From Monocercomonoides exilis (taxonomy: Eukaryota; Preaxostyla; Oxymonadida; Polymastigidae): 64,000 nucleotides of DNA. The DNA lies in the NCBI GenBank assembly GCA_001643675.2, contig LSRY02000018.1, positions 248,001-312,000 on the forward strand. The letters run 5' to 3'. Shown here piece by piece: positions 23,770 to 36,304 of the stretch. Position numbers and translations under genes: made by a program. The notes beneath the pieces were generated by a model. That model was not told the origin of the DNA and ran no database searches. It saw nothing but the letters and a program-made list of their open reading frames with translations. Position 1 is the first letter of the stretch; every line of letters begins with the position of its first letter.

Positions 23770-26700
23770 ATGAAAACAACAGCATATCAATTTCCAATAT
23801 CATCAAACCATTATAAAAATACTTTCAAAATAAAAATGACTTTTTCAAAACCTCAATCAACTCTTAATTCAAGATCCAAAACTCTTTGGAAAGAAATTGA
23901 ACGCATAGGTGGAGATGACGTTGATTCATTGCTCGTCTATCTCTCTTTTACAACAACAGGCAATCATCTTCAGTAATTAATGATTTACTGAAGTCTTTGA
24001 ACGGTTTGGCTTTTTATTCTTTTGTATTGCGTTTAAAATATTATTTTAACTCTCTGTTATTTTTTTTCTTTTTGATTTGTTAACTATTAATTTTTTTGTA
24101 ACAGAATATCACATAAAGCTGCTGGAAGACCTGTCTGTGGTGTACAACAACGCTCCGTTGCACACTCAGACAACAATGCTGCAAGCGCTTTCCCGCAACA
24201 CATCATTATCAGATTTACAGGACTATGGATATGATGTCAAAGAAGGCAAATTTATTTATGCGAAACAAACTCTGAAGAAAAACCAAGGATTTATCATTCC
24301 TCCTCAAAAACCTCATCTTCCGTCTTGCAAAAGTGGTTTGTTTTTATTTGAATTTTTTTTTTTGAATAATTCTCTCTGTTTATTAAGGTTTAAATGAACA
24401 GGACTGGGAAAAGGGCAACAACTGGATGTTAGCCCATTCAACTGAAGCCTCAACTTCGCTTCAGTCAGCAAAGAAAAAGCAGCGAGCGGAGCCAGATTAC
24501 GCAAAATTTATTGACGAAGCAGCGTGGGAAGATGAAATAATTACTGAAAATTCTTCTTCAAATAAAAAACAATCTTCTTCTTCTTCAACATCATCTCAAC
24601 AAAATAGAAAATCAAATTCCGTTTCAGAAAATGATTTTTCTTCACCAAATCCTTCACCGTCGAAAGCTGTTGATGCTCCAATCAGAACTCCAATTAGGAG
24701 AGAAAGGGGTTCAACAAAAAGAAAAATAAATAAATTACATCAAAAACATCACTCGTCTCCTACACCCATTCCAATTCACAAATTCTTCAAAACAAAACAA
24801 TCGTCATCCACTTCCTCATCTTCCTCTTCTTCCTCTTCTTCCTCATTTTTCAAAAAAATTAAAAAAAAAAAAGAAAATATAAATCCTTCTTCCATTGAAG
24901 AACCTTCAACTTCCTTTTTCTACGATGATGTGTGTGTTAGTGATCAATTAATTGAATATGCCACTTCTCCAAAACTTATTCCTCCACAAACATATCAAGA
25001 TCTTCTTTCATCATTTTCAAAAGAGAATAACACTTCTTTGTCTCAGCATAACACACCCTCCGATAAGAGTGTTATTTCGTTCCATGAAAACACTGCACAA
25101 CTCACGATGAATAACAATCAAATAGATTTTCTTCATTCAAATTCTACTCCTTCTTCATCAACCTCTTCAAAAATCGTATCTTCACTTTCTTCTTCATCAA
25201 CATCAATGAAAGGATTAATCAATTTAGGAAACATATGCTATTTAGCTTCTCTTCTTCAATGTTTCTCTTCAATCATTACACAAAAACCTTCTTTCATATC
25301 AAAGCAAACAAAAAAAAAGAATATATCTTCACGTGTTATTAATGTTTGTCAACAATTGGCAAAAGATGGAATGGCAGTGCGTTCGTGGGCCCCATCACTG
25401 ATCAACAAATGGGAAGACTTTTGTGGATATGGCAGTAGACAACAACAAAACGTGGCTGAGGCATTTGACAATCTTCATTAACTTCTTCAAAAAGATGAGT
25501 TGATAAATAAGGACACCTTCAATCCTGTTTTAATCACTCATTTCAAATGCCAAAAATGCAAAAGAATCTCATCACATTTCAACGAAGCTTGCAACAACGT
25601 GGTAATTAATTCATCTTCTCCTCACAAAGGTCTATCATCTCTTTTTGCAACTGAAATTTTAAATGGAAAGAACACAATTTATTGCGATGAATGCAAAGAG
25701 AAATGCTGTGCTGAGAGATGGGAGGAAATGGCTGCATTTCCAGATGTGCTAGCCCTCTGTCACGAATGCACTGACTCTGCTTGCTCTGCTCCTTCAAGAA
25801 CACTTCTGATTGAAACTGATCGTGTTCACCAGCGAACGTTTATCAAAGGGTTTTCAGAAGAAAACATTCAACATCATCAAGAGAGCAATAAGGAAGTTAT
25901 TATTTATCATCATATTGGGCAAATTCTTTTTCAGCGTCTGGATCAACAAAATGGGCATTACATTGCAGTTGTGAAAAGGAAGGCAGGAAGAGAGGCACTG
26001 TGGAATATTTGCAACGATTCTGATATACTTGAATTGGACAAAGAAAACTGGACAAAGGCATGGAAGGATCTTTATGCTCAATGTTTTACTCCTTCCCTTT
26101 CTTTCTTCTCAAAAGAAAAAACTAAACCAACATTGTCAACTCTTCAATTTGGTGGTTCATCATCTTCTTCAGAAACATCAAATTTAAACACTTCAAATAA
26201 CTCATCATCATCGTCAACAATAACCACTACTACGTCATTTTCATTCATCACACCTCCTCATCGTTCAACTTCCATTCCTCCACTCTCTTCGTCAATATCA
26301 TCAAACTGTGGATTGGAAGTACTCAAAGAAAGAAGAAAGAAAACGGGCATCTTTTCTCCCAATGAAAAGAGATTAATCTTCAAGCCCAAGACTAAATTAT
26401 GGAAAGAGTTTTCCGAAGAAACAAATATTAAAGTTTCTTTGTCACACTTCTACAAACTCACTACCAACTTCTCCAAAGCGAAAAGACGCACAGATCTTTG
26501 TGGAATGTGCGAGAAACTCAATTATCTCGAAAACAAACTGAAGTCATCACAAAACAATAATGGACTTTCTGCTGCTGAGCTTCAAACTCTGAAACTTCTT
26601 CGTCAACATCGTCTTGTAGCAGAAATGCAACGAAAACATTATCAATCGACTGTCGACAATCTGAAAGAGGGAGAAGCAGTCTTCGTCTTCGACTTCAAAG

Positions 26701-27608
26701 AGAAATGGAAACTGCCAATTCGAAAGAACCAACTTCAACAGGAATTCTTCAACTATCAACAAGTGTCTCAATTCACAATCATCTCTCTTCAAAAAATCAA
26801 TAATCAACAAATAAAACGAACATTCAACTTCTTCTCCGACTGCCTCTCAAATGATCACAGATTTATTATTGAGTGTCTGGAATCTGTGATCAAAAGACAC
26901 TTCTTCTCAGACACTCACACTTTTAAGTTCTTCTGCGATTCTGGTCCACACAACCGAAATCGCTTCCTTCTTCACTTCATCCTCTCCAAACAATCCAAAC
27001 TTTTCAAAAAGAAAAATACTCAACTAAATTTCTTCGCTGAGCACCACGGAAAAAATATCTGCGATAGTGAATTTGGTGCGTTAGTAAATGTAATCGACAA
27101 CAATCTTTCGAATGAACACATCACTACACTTCATGACTTGATCAACTTCTTCGAAAACAATATGAATGTTTCATCATCTGTTTCATCATCTTCTCAATCA
27201 AACATTTTCTCAACAACATCATCAAACTCTTCATCATCTTCAACATCTGTCAATGACTCTGCACACGAGAGGTACTTTGAAGAGTATGTACCATCTCAGC
27301 AAATTTCATGGCCATCACTGTCAATCCCTCACATGAAGGACTACTTGTATTTTGAGCGCAAGGGCTCATTTGTCTGTGCTTCAGCTGTTGGATATCTTCC
27401 TCAACGCTCTCTGGTTGCCCTCGAATCTTCGACAATGAAAGAAAAAGTTCAACGTTCAAGAAAGTCATTTCACTCTGATATCACATCATCTAACTCTTCT
27501 CTTCTTTCTCAATCTTCTCAAGATCTTCTTTCAAGGAGATTTGAGCTTCTTCTTGACTCTTCTTCTATTTGTGAATCTCAAAATTGTTTTAATAGTGTCC
27601 ACTATTAA
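23770..27608 (+). pseudogene. USP-type deubiquitinase fused to DDE-like transposase
   Basis: Exons 24105-24335 and 24388-27608 join across a 52-nt intron (GTTTGT...TTAAG), and an N-terminal exon lies in 23770-23972, but its GTAATT donor at 23973 does not keep the frame; a donor at 23909 would, or an indel is present. The middle is a ubiquitin-specific protease: Cys box GLINLGNICYLASLLQ (catalytic Cys at 25236-25238), zinc-ribbon Cys pairs (CQKCK and CDECKEKCC) and His box QNGHYIAVV (His at 25956-25958). The C-terminal half has RTDLCGMCEK, then acidic residues in VFVFDFKE, FKFFCDSGPHN and AEHHGKNICDSEFG, spaced like an RNase-H-fold transposase. Poly-Ser linkers join the parts. One TAA (25479-25481) lies between the Cys and His boxes, where FDNLH is followed by LLQKDE. 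The protease may protect the transposase from turnover or edit host ubiquitin; that is inference. Confidence 0.8.
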
Positions 27609-27624
27609 GAAACTAGTTGTTGTG

Positions 27625-27760
27625 TATGCTTAGCTAGCACTCTATCGGAAGGGTGCTGGACATGACTGTTCGTATTAGATACTGCAGCCTCTGGGCTGCT
27701 TTATCCGGACCTGGATACGACGAACAGCCTCCCAGGTGCACAACAGTTAGAATCCGATTG
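27625..27760. other. GC-richer, hairpin-rich segment downstream of the transposase gene
   Basis: This block stands out in base composition. It can form AGCAC (27636-27640) with GTGCT (27653-27657), GCAGCC (27684-27689) with GGCTGC (27694-27699) around a TCTG loop, and a long-range CTGTTCG (27666-27672) with CGAACAG (27721-27727) that encloses the second hairpin. It could be a structured RNA, a 3' UTR element or a subterminal site of the transposon. It matches no tRNA, snRNA or SRP pattern that I know. Confidence 0.35.
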
Positions 27761-28549
27761 TTTTCTTGTGGTTTTTGTCCCTATAATGTCCCTATTATTA
27801 AATTGGTTATTGTCCCGCTTATGTGTGTATTAATCGAGATTCATTAATAGAGAGAGTTGTGAGGAAATTCATTGATCTTTGAGTGAGGTTTTTGGAAAGG
27901 AGAGTTGTTGAGAGTGTGAAATAATGTTTTATCATTGTGTCTGTCTTTTTTCTTTGTTGGATTTGATCTTTTTGAGTCAAAGTTAGAGAAATATCAGAAA
28001 GGGGAGAGTGGATGGAAAACAGAGTGAAAATAGACAAGTCAGTTTTTGAACTTTTTATATAAGTTAACTTTTTTGTTAGGAATTGTCTTTGATACCACAA
28101 TTTTGTTGTAATAGTACTGTTTTTTTTAATATCTTTTATTATTCAGAATTGTTGACATTTTGTTGACATTTGGTGATTGTTTTATGATTATGTGATAGAA
28201 TTATGTTTTTTTGAAAGTTATTGAATCTGATTTGATAATTTCTGATTGTTTTCTATTATTTTGATGATTAACATCATGAATCACTTTTTGTTTTTCATAC
28301 CACTTTAGTTAGTATACAATTGTTATTTTTTAACGTATTTTTTTTCATTTCATTGATATTTTTTCCATTTCGATTTTGATTCAGATTCTAAAATATTAGG
28401 TCTTTTTATCTTGAAATCAATATCAGTTTTTTCCATATTACTAAAATTAACGGCAAAAGCAATTAATATTTATTTAAGAGAAATGAATTTTTGCTAATAG
28501 ATCAATAAATAATTAACTGTTTCAAAAAAGATCTCAATGATCATAAAAA
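27761..28549. other. AT-rich tail of the 5.6-kb element
   Basis: T-rich noncoding sequence between the gene and the right terminal repeat. No frame of interest. Confidence 0.45.
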
Positions 28550-28687
28550 ATTTTCATTTCTTGGGAATTTGCAGAAATCGTTTTTAACCTAATGAAACAC
28601 TTCAACATTTTATTGATATTATCTTGATATATCAAATAAGCATTTCTGCAAATTCCTGATCAACAAAAAAATGAAATTTAAAATGGG
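28550..28687 (-). repeat. Right terminal inverted repeat with internal palindrome
   Basis: Inverse of 23082-23220, with the 15-mer GGAATTTGCAGAAAT at 28564-28578 and its complement at 28642-28656, at the same 93-bp spacing as in the left arm. Confidence 0.75.
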
Positions 28688-29292
28688 ATTTTTGTGAAAT
28701 AAAATATATCAAAATTATCAAAAAGAAACTTCGTTTTGAGATATAACAAAGTTCTTCAGAGATTCATTTTTTCTTTTTCTTCTATTTTTCCAATTGTTTC
28801 ACGATGTTCTTTTATTTTCCTTCGCTGCACACGCATTTTGTTACAAATATTTCCTTTTTCCCCTCTTCTTCATTATTGAATCAAAAACATTCGTAAAGAG
28901 GCACCAGTTGTTGCTTATCCATTTATCAATTACACTGATAGTTGTTTCGAATAATTTTTTCCGACTCCACTGTGTTTTTTATCAGACCACCGAAACCAAC
29001 CTAAGAATACATGATAATTTAATCCAAACAGTTGTTTACTAATAAACGACAGACAACTTCTTTGAGGCGATCATTATTAATTATCTGTGGATTGACAAAC
29101 TGATGCGAGACTCGATTCAGCTGCAATTTATACTTTCATTTTTAGGAATTACCTGAGTAAAGATTCCATGAAGCTTTTCTGCATCGTCTGCTTTATATTT
29201 GATCTCTATTGTCACCTGTTGCAGTTTAAAATGAAAGTTTGCTTTTTATTATTCTCTCAGCAACTTTATAGAAGAAATCATTCAGAGTAATT
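28688..29292. other. No gene seen
   Basis: AT-rich sequence with one hydrophobic 82-codon plus-strand frame (28794-29042) of no recognisable type. Confidence 0.4.
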
Positions 29293-31020
29293 TTGCGGGA
29301 GATGAAGAGAACAGAAAAGTCATCTTTTAATGAACGAAAAGAAAACATCTACGTTTTTCCACGTCAAGTTATTCAACGAGCTTGCGAAATTGCACAAGAA
29401 GAAAAAAAGTCAAAAAGAATGAAGAGTCCAAATGCAAGACATAGTTTGAACAAGAGCTCTGAATTACATAAACAATGTGTTTGTTGAGCTGTCAACATAT
29501 ACACAGATGCACTTCAGACATCTTTTAATGAGAAAGCGAGAAGAATCCTGAAAGCGCACTGGAGAAGTTAGCTGATAGATCTAATTCATATGTGGAGGCT
29601 AAGCGGCAGAATAGCAAAGGAATAAGCTCAATCTTGCAGAACGAATAGGAAACGAAGAAAGATAAGATGAGTTTGAGCAGCTTGACTAACGAAGAGAAAG
29701 TGCAGAATAGCGCCGTGTTAATAGTCGTTCTTTATCTTTTCAGGAAGCTGACTGAACCTAAACAAGAAGGAAGTCATCGATGCTGAGCAGTTTCTGGATG
29801 TGCATCTCCCAAAGAAAATGTATATGGTGAACATCGTGAGCTGCCTTATCAACGAGTTCTCAATATGCCTTGCTTACAAGACGGAGATACTTTTGGAAGC
29901 TGCAGCAGCTCCAGACTTTGTCCGAAGCTTTATAAAGTGTCTAACGATGAACATGCATGCCTGCAGAAATGAATAAAAATCGTTGCATCCAGATTCTTTT
30001 AGTGAATTGGACGAAAAAGCCAAAAGAGAGAGGAGAAGGAAGGGTTGGACAGAAAGAAGGACTGACAGACGGATGGATGTTAAGGAAGTATTTTTTTGGA
30101 AGATCTGGTTACAAACGCATGGAACAGAGAAATGCAGTCACGGAACAGGCTTTCAATTCTGGCAGGTGCATCGATTTAACGGAAAGCTTGCGCTAAAAAA
30201 CAAAAGCCTTTGCACTTGCAGAATTAATTAATCAATGCTCATAAGTTCTGATGGCAAAAGTATTCTTTCAAAAAAGATCTATCGATGAATATTTAACGGA
30301 AGGAAAAGAATGAGAAAATTGAATTGGAACATCGAATATGACATTGCCTTATTTAAGGTGTATTTTTTTGTTTGATTTTTTCTTATTGCAATTATTTTTT
30401 TATCAATGGTTTTTTCTCAATTAAACTAAATGCATACAGACAAGCAAGGAATGTATAAAGATGGCTTATTGAGCGCTTCTGAAAGGCAGCAAGGTTTGCA
30501 GTTGATAATATTCATGAAAAGATGCAGGATGTTAATTTATTTATTTCCATTAACGTGAAGAATAAGAAAAGTGATTTCATTTGATGAAAATAATTTGAAG
30601 CTTTTGGAACAAGCAGCCAATGGAGCAGAAACAGTCGCAGCAGCAGAGGCACAAGGAGGAGAAAGAGGAAGAGAAAGGAAATATGAACGAGGATAGCGTT
30701 CATTTGAGAGAAGAAGATATTTTGAAGAGGATTTGTTATGAGAAACATCTATGACAAGGTTGTTGAGCAAGTCGTTATCAGAGACAGAAACAGAAAAGGA
30801 AGATGGATCTGAAAGGTTATCGTCTGAGCTGTGACTGCCGTGCGATTTCTATCTATGTGCTTTAATGAGATTACAAATACGAGGTGTTTGCTTGACGAGG
30901 AGCAAGAGCGTTTGATAGGACAGAGGGAAGGCTGAATCGGGCTGAGCATTTTGAGAAAGGATAAATCAGAGAAAGAAAGGAGAACAAAGAAGGAACATAT
31001 TGAGATATAATTTTTATTTC
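29293..31020 (+). pseudogene. Decayed plus-strand coiled-coil gene remains
   Basis: Plus-strand pieces beginning with KRTEKSSFNERKENIYVFPR (from 29302) and continuing as Lys/Glu/Arg-rich segments to about 31000 look like old coding sequence broken by many stops and frame changes. Purine-rich composition on the plus strand over 1.7 kb agrees with a former coiled-coil gene. I do not recognise it. Confidence 0.3.
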
Positions 31021-32657
31021 ACCAAGCTTGTTGGCAATAATGCCAGGTATGTGAATGAGTGAAATGGGTTTTTGAAAAGAAAAAAATATATCTCATATAT
31101 TAATTTGTGTGATCGTTTATTTTATTTCTTATTTTGTTTTTTATTTCTTTTTATTTGTTTGTATTTTTATTTGAGTATTTATTCATTCATTTTTTTCCTT
31201 GTTTGGTTCATGTTGGGATTGCTAGACTTTGAGATATTCATTCAGTGGATTTTCAGACACGGCCATATTGGAGGGAAAAGAAGAGATGGTGCAGAAGCAT
31301 CTGGGGCAGCGAGATAGAAACGGTTTGAAAAGCAGTGAGAGGAGTATCAGAAGCATATTGCGCCTGCAAAGTGATTAAAAAAACGGGGAATGAGAAAGAG
31401 GGAAAGGAGCGGTTGGTGAGAAGGAAAGGCGAAATGGAGATTGGTTGAGAGAAGGGTGTGGGAGGTTACAGGAACATTACAAAAAGCGAGCAGCAGTAAC
31501 CAGTTACTGGAACAAAAAACTTATTCTTCTTTTAAAAAACGAGCTTGTGAAAGAAAATTGAGGAATGAGGAAGAAAAACGCAGTGTGAAAGGGAAGATAT
31601 TCGTATCATACAGAACAAAATCATAGAAAAATGAAGGATCAATGAAAGGAGAATGAGAAGAAGAAGAAGAAGAAGAAAGTTATGAGGGAGTAACTGAAGA
31701 GAGGACAGAGGAAACATAAGGCTGGCTGGCAGGGAGAGTGGATATGAATGGATAACAAAAAAAGAATGTGAAGTCAAAAGCAATGCGCGCTTGAATGCTG
31801 AGCAGGTTGGACAGCCAAAAAAAAAGATGTTCAATTATCATCAATCTCAACTTTGTTTATTGATTCTTCTTCGTCATTTCCTTCTCCATCTCCATCTCCA
31901 TCTCCATCTCCATCTCCATCTCCTTCATCATCATCTTCTTCTTCCTCTTCTTCCTCTTTCTCCTCTTCCTCTTCCTTTTCCTCTTCATCTTCTTCCTCTT
32001 CTTCTTCTTCTTCTTCATATTATAACTTCGTTGTTTTTGTCACTTTTAATATTGCAACTTTTGCGATACAACGAATAAATAGTATTTTAATTCATTCATG
32101 AAAATATTATGAAACAAAACAACTCTATCTTCTGCTCCTTCAACTTCTTCTTCCTAACCTTCTTCAACTCCTTCAATTTCCACCACAGTCTCCTTCATCT
32201 TCATTATTCGGTTATTTGTAATGTGTATCAACAGAAAGAATCTGCAGTTGATGTCTCTCAACACACTAGGTACAAAGCGAAAACTCCTTCATTGTTAACT
32301 CATGTGCTTTGCTTCTTATTTCTCTTCGTATGAATCAAGCTTCGAGCTTCGCTATCCCTTCCATTTGTTGTTCTGATGGAAAAGCAGTCGTGGTTTTATT
32401 ATGTTCAGTCATTCAAAGTATTAAAACAATTAATGAAGAAGGTGTCAGTGAATTTCTTAAGTCATTTTTTTAAATAAGACTCTGTTTTTCCGTCATTCTT
32501 TTCTTCATTCTCCCCTTCAAATTTACACTAACACTTCTCCTCCTTCGAATATATCTCTCTTTCCTATCCACCAGACTTCCACCGCAATTCTAACATTTTT
32601 CCTCCTCTATCCTTTGGCTGCATCTCATCAAGCACAAGAAAAAAATCCACCGTCCAA
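31021..32657. other. Decayed sequence with a CT-rich simple repeat
   Basis: Contains a T-rich stretch (31.1-31.2 kb), purine-rich sequence that may be old coding DNA (31.25-31.8 kb), and a run of about six TCTCCA hexamers at 31882-31922 followed by TCT/TCC repeats to about 32015. No intact gene. Confidence 0.45.
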
Positions 32658-35410
32658 ATGATCGAAGCTCACTTTCATCTCATTTTCATCAGTGATTGCT
32701 TTCAAATAGAATTTCAAGGAACATTCGCGTCTGCTTATTCTGTGACTTCGTGTGTCTCGATTGCAATGGACAACTTCTTTGCGAATTTTACTCTGCAAAA
32801 CATAGTGTTAAGATTCTGCCATCATGAATGCGGCGGTGCACAAGTTCAAATTAACATCACACGAAGTCAAAACCAGATAAATTTGAATGTTCAATCTATT
32901 TCTTCATCTGCGCTGTATTATGATGAGATTAAAAGCAATAGTTTTTACAGATTTGCTGCTCAGATGAACACTAAGACTCGACCTTGATTGCTATTATAAC
33001 ACAGACATTCTGTCCAATCGTAAATGACTGGCCTTCTTCAACTGCAAAAAATTCTGACTTGTCACCTGAAAACGAAAAGGATATTTGTTCTGATGATGAT
33101 GCGACAGCATTGAATGCAACTCATCTTTAGAAATCTTCTCCATCTTCTTCTTCTTCACCTTTTATCTCTTTTAGCTTCATTTCTCCCTCCATTCCATCCT
33201 CTTCTGCTTATTGGCAATCTCACTTCTTTCTTCTTCTCGAACTTCATTCTCATTTCAATTTCTTCTCCGACAACTTAACTTGCGCTCACTCTGAATTGCT
33301 TTTCCTTTCTCGCAGGGATTTGTGCCTTGTGGCTGGATGGAAATGTTATTCTCAGTGTTAAAAATTGCTCCTTCTATCAACGCCAGTGCTCAATGGAAGC
33401 TGGGCCGTATAAAAACATGTGGGGATAAGGTGATGAGGTTTTTGTGACGTACAAAATAAAAGGTTGAGGAGGAAGTGAGATCGAGAGACATTCGAACTCA
33501 GAGAATAGGACAATTTGGAAAATAAAAGAATAAAAGATAACGAATTGACTAAAGGAAAAGAGCGTTTAAATGTGACATTACAAGACGAAAAGCTGTCTTT
33601 TTTGCTTGAAACTTTGAAATTAAATATTGATACCAAATATGGAAGAGAGTTTTATCCACTCGGGCAACATGATAACTTTTGGAAGCAACGTCTTTGTATT
33701 TTACAAATCAGTTTCACAAAAGCTCAATTTCAATCAATTTGAACTTCTGCGATTGACTTTGAATCTTTATGGCTGCTTTTGAGAGGAACGGGGTGTTTGG
33801 CTGTGATGATGCTCCTGATTGAAGTGGAGGAGACGAGAGAGTGACAGTTTATTTGGTTAAGCTGATTCTGCAGTTCGAATGGCTGTTGTTTATGTAGACA
33901 GCAGTGACTGTATCAACAGAGCTATTTGTGATCTTGAAGAGTGATAAAATAGAAATCTAAATGAAGCACTGATGCATCTGGTGTGTGAGGAGAAGTATTG
34001 CAGAGAGATGGAGAAGAGAGAAACAGATAGTGGAAATGAAAAAAGCTGCAAAGGAAGAGGAAGAGAAAAAGAAAGGGAAAGGGAAAGGGAAAGGGAATGA
34101 GAAGGTTGGAAGGGGAAAGAAGGCGGATAATAATAAATGTGCAAGAGGAGGAAGCAACAGAGCAAGAAGCATTGAAATGAGAATTGATCAAACGGAATCT
34201 TTGATCTGAACGATGAATATGAATATTTCTGATTGTTGTTTTCCATTGCTTCCATTTGAAAAAATGACGATAACAAAACATCAAATCCATCTCTTCGTCT
34301 GTCTTTATCAGCAATATCATCTGCTTGCGCTTTTTCAAAGAATGAAAATATCCAAAAATGTTAACAAAATGAAAATGCAAAAACAGTCGAATTTGGTTTA
34401 TTTTTCAAAAATACTCTTTCAGCCGTTCGCGATCGAGCCACAAGCACAAAGAAAGATGACAATATCAATCTCAGGACAAAGTTTGATTAAAATTATTTAT
34501 TTCAAAATAAACTGTTCTTTTGTTGATTCGTTTGAGAACTTATGCTGCACAATATAAATGGACTGTTTCAGAATGCAGCAAAGTCTGTCAAAAGCTATTC
34601 ACAAATGAAGCAACTGAATAAATACAAGGAAAAGCAAATGAAATGAAAACCTTACGTTTTCACTATTTATTTAATCATTTTCTTCTTTTCCTCCTTCTTC
34701 TTCACCATTTTCTTCCATTTCTTCATCTTCTTCCTCAACTTCTCTGCCTTGAATGCTGTTTATCGCTCCAGAAGAGAATTGAGAGAGTAGAGAGTAAAGA
34801 GAGAGAAATCGAAAGAGAAAGAGAAAGAGGTTCAACAGGGGAAAAGCAAAAGGAAAAAGATACACAGAAGAAGAAGAAGAAGAATGGAAATTACTCAGAG
34901 GATTGAGAAGAACAACGTTGCAAGAAGCAGTGGTGACATATGTGGAAATGAGATACACGACAGAGCTGTTGGAGTCAGCATCGAACACAAAGATGAAAGA
35001 GGCAGAACCAGGGGCGTTGAGGTTGATATGGGAGAGCATGAAAGATAAAGCAGGAAGAGCACAGAAGCAAGAAGCTGAGATTATAATGATAGTCGATCAA
35101 AAAAAATATGGAATATTTCACATCAAAAAAACAATTAAAAGGTGAAAGAAGGAAGAGCAGGTTGATTTAAACAATGAATGAATGGGGATTGCAGTTTATG
35201 AGGATGTAGTTGTTAAGAGGTACATACACTTCTTCCGCCTCAGCCATTCCATATACAAGGGGTGTTTGGGAGGTCAGCATTGAAAAGGAGCAGCTTGACA
35301 AAAGCAGATTAGCTGAAAGAGAAGCGATAAAAGAGGGACTTAGTTCACAAAGAAGGTTTAACAAAAAAGGCAGAAGAGATGAGAATGGTTATGTGGCAGA
35401 AGCTTTTTAA
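32658..35410. pseudogene. Old coding sequence in fragments, family uncertain
   Basis: The best piece is 32658-32987 (110 codons, with Asn, Ser and Cys spacing vaguely like the beta-helix family). Further right are purine-rich segments (33960-34210, 34770-35145) with coiled-coil-like plus-strand translation, a GGGAAA run near 34074-34096, and many stops. I treat it as remains of at least two genes; neither strand nor family is certain. Confidence 0.25.
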
Positions 35411-36304
35411 GTTAAAAAAAGTGAAAATTCCCCAATTTCCTTATATTTATTTATTATTTCATTGCAATTTATTTTAAAATTGTTTGATCAATTTATTTTA
35501 ATAACTTCTTCAAAGTATTATTTGCTTTTATAGAAAAATAAACAGCAAATATTTGTATATCTGATAAATATCTTGTTTAACTATTATCTTTTTCGATGTT
35601 AATTTTTGAAAATTGTTCATTATTTACAAATATTTTAAGATCTTCAATATTAATTTGAAGTTTTCTTTGCATGAACATCATGAAACTAATTTACATATTT
35701 AATAATTATTGATTTCATATTGTTATTATTGTTTTCATGTTGAAAATACCAGTGAACTTTTGTTTTGTTCTGTTTATCATAGTTTTTAGATTTTTTTGAA
35801 TAATTTTTTAATGTTTTTTTGAAAATAAGAAATAAAAACAATTGGAAAGAAATTAAAATCAACAAACAATTAATAAAAATAATAATTTAAGAAATATAAT
35901 CGTGAGATCATCAGTTTCATTTTTCTAATCAACCCCACCCTTAATGGAAATTTTTTATGATCAAACTTCGTAATTTTTTATGATATCAAAAAAAAATCAC
36001 CCATTTATATTTATTTCATAAAAATTAACAAATTTTGAAAAAAGTTTTTTAATTGAAATTAAAAACTTAATTAATTATGGGGAACTGATGGCACTGACGG
36101 AGATGGATTATTTTGATCAAAAAAATGTCAATGATGTCAGTGACAGGCAGCGCCTTGGAAGAAAGCACTATGGGTGAAGAACAAAAATCACTTGAAGAAG
36201 GATTGAAAAATAGCCTTTCAAATATTTTCATCGTTTGGTATTCTTTTTCGAATCACTTTGAAAGTTGAATTTTTTTTCCGAAGGCAAATGCTTTCGAAAA
36301 AAAG
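35411..36304. other. AT-rich spacer upstream of the hAT relic
   Basis: No coding sequence. The segment around 35976-36000 (ending AATCACCCA) is the inverse of 16874-16900 and could be the left end of the hAT-type element or of another transposon. Confidence 0.35.

Larger units (their letters stand above)
23082..28687. mobile_element. 5.6-kb DNA transposon encoding deubiquitinase plus transposase
   Basis: Inverted terminal repeats of about 138 bp (23082-23220 and 28550-28687; weaker similarity extends some 20 bp further out) bracket a single plus-strand gene that joins a USP-type deubiquitinase to a DDE-like transposase. Each repeat contains the 15-mer GGAATTTGCAGAAAT twice in opposite orientation, with exactly 93 bp from outer edge to outer edge in both arms. 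No target duplication is evident. The gene has one in-frame stop and a doubtful first splice junction, so this copy may be dead or recently inactivated. I cannot place the element in a named superfamily. Confidence 0.75.

Noticed and set aside
25479-25481. TAA (and TAG) read as Gln, as in some oxymonads such as Streblomastix: several stops lie at places where Gln would fit (25479, 42652, pogo half, hAT relic).
   Set aside because: The Rho gene ends with CTIF directly before TAA, the 2266-codon giant gene contains no in-frame TAA or TAG despite many Gln codons, and at the 14946 stop the paralogue has Leu. All the stops lie in mobile elements or broken genes. Decay is the simpler explanation.
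27625-27760. tRNA or spliceosomal snRNA gene.
   Set aside because: No T-arm consensus, acceptor stem or snRNA signature such as the U6 ACAGAGA box or U5 loop is present; only generic hairpins are seen.
31882-32015. CRISPR-like or telomere-like array (TCTCCA repeats).
   Set aside because: It is a short simple-sequence repeat with no spacers, and the unit is not a telomere type; this is eukaryotic DNA.
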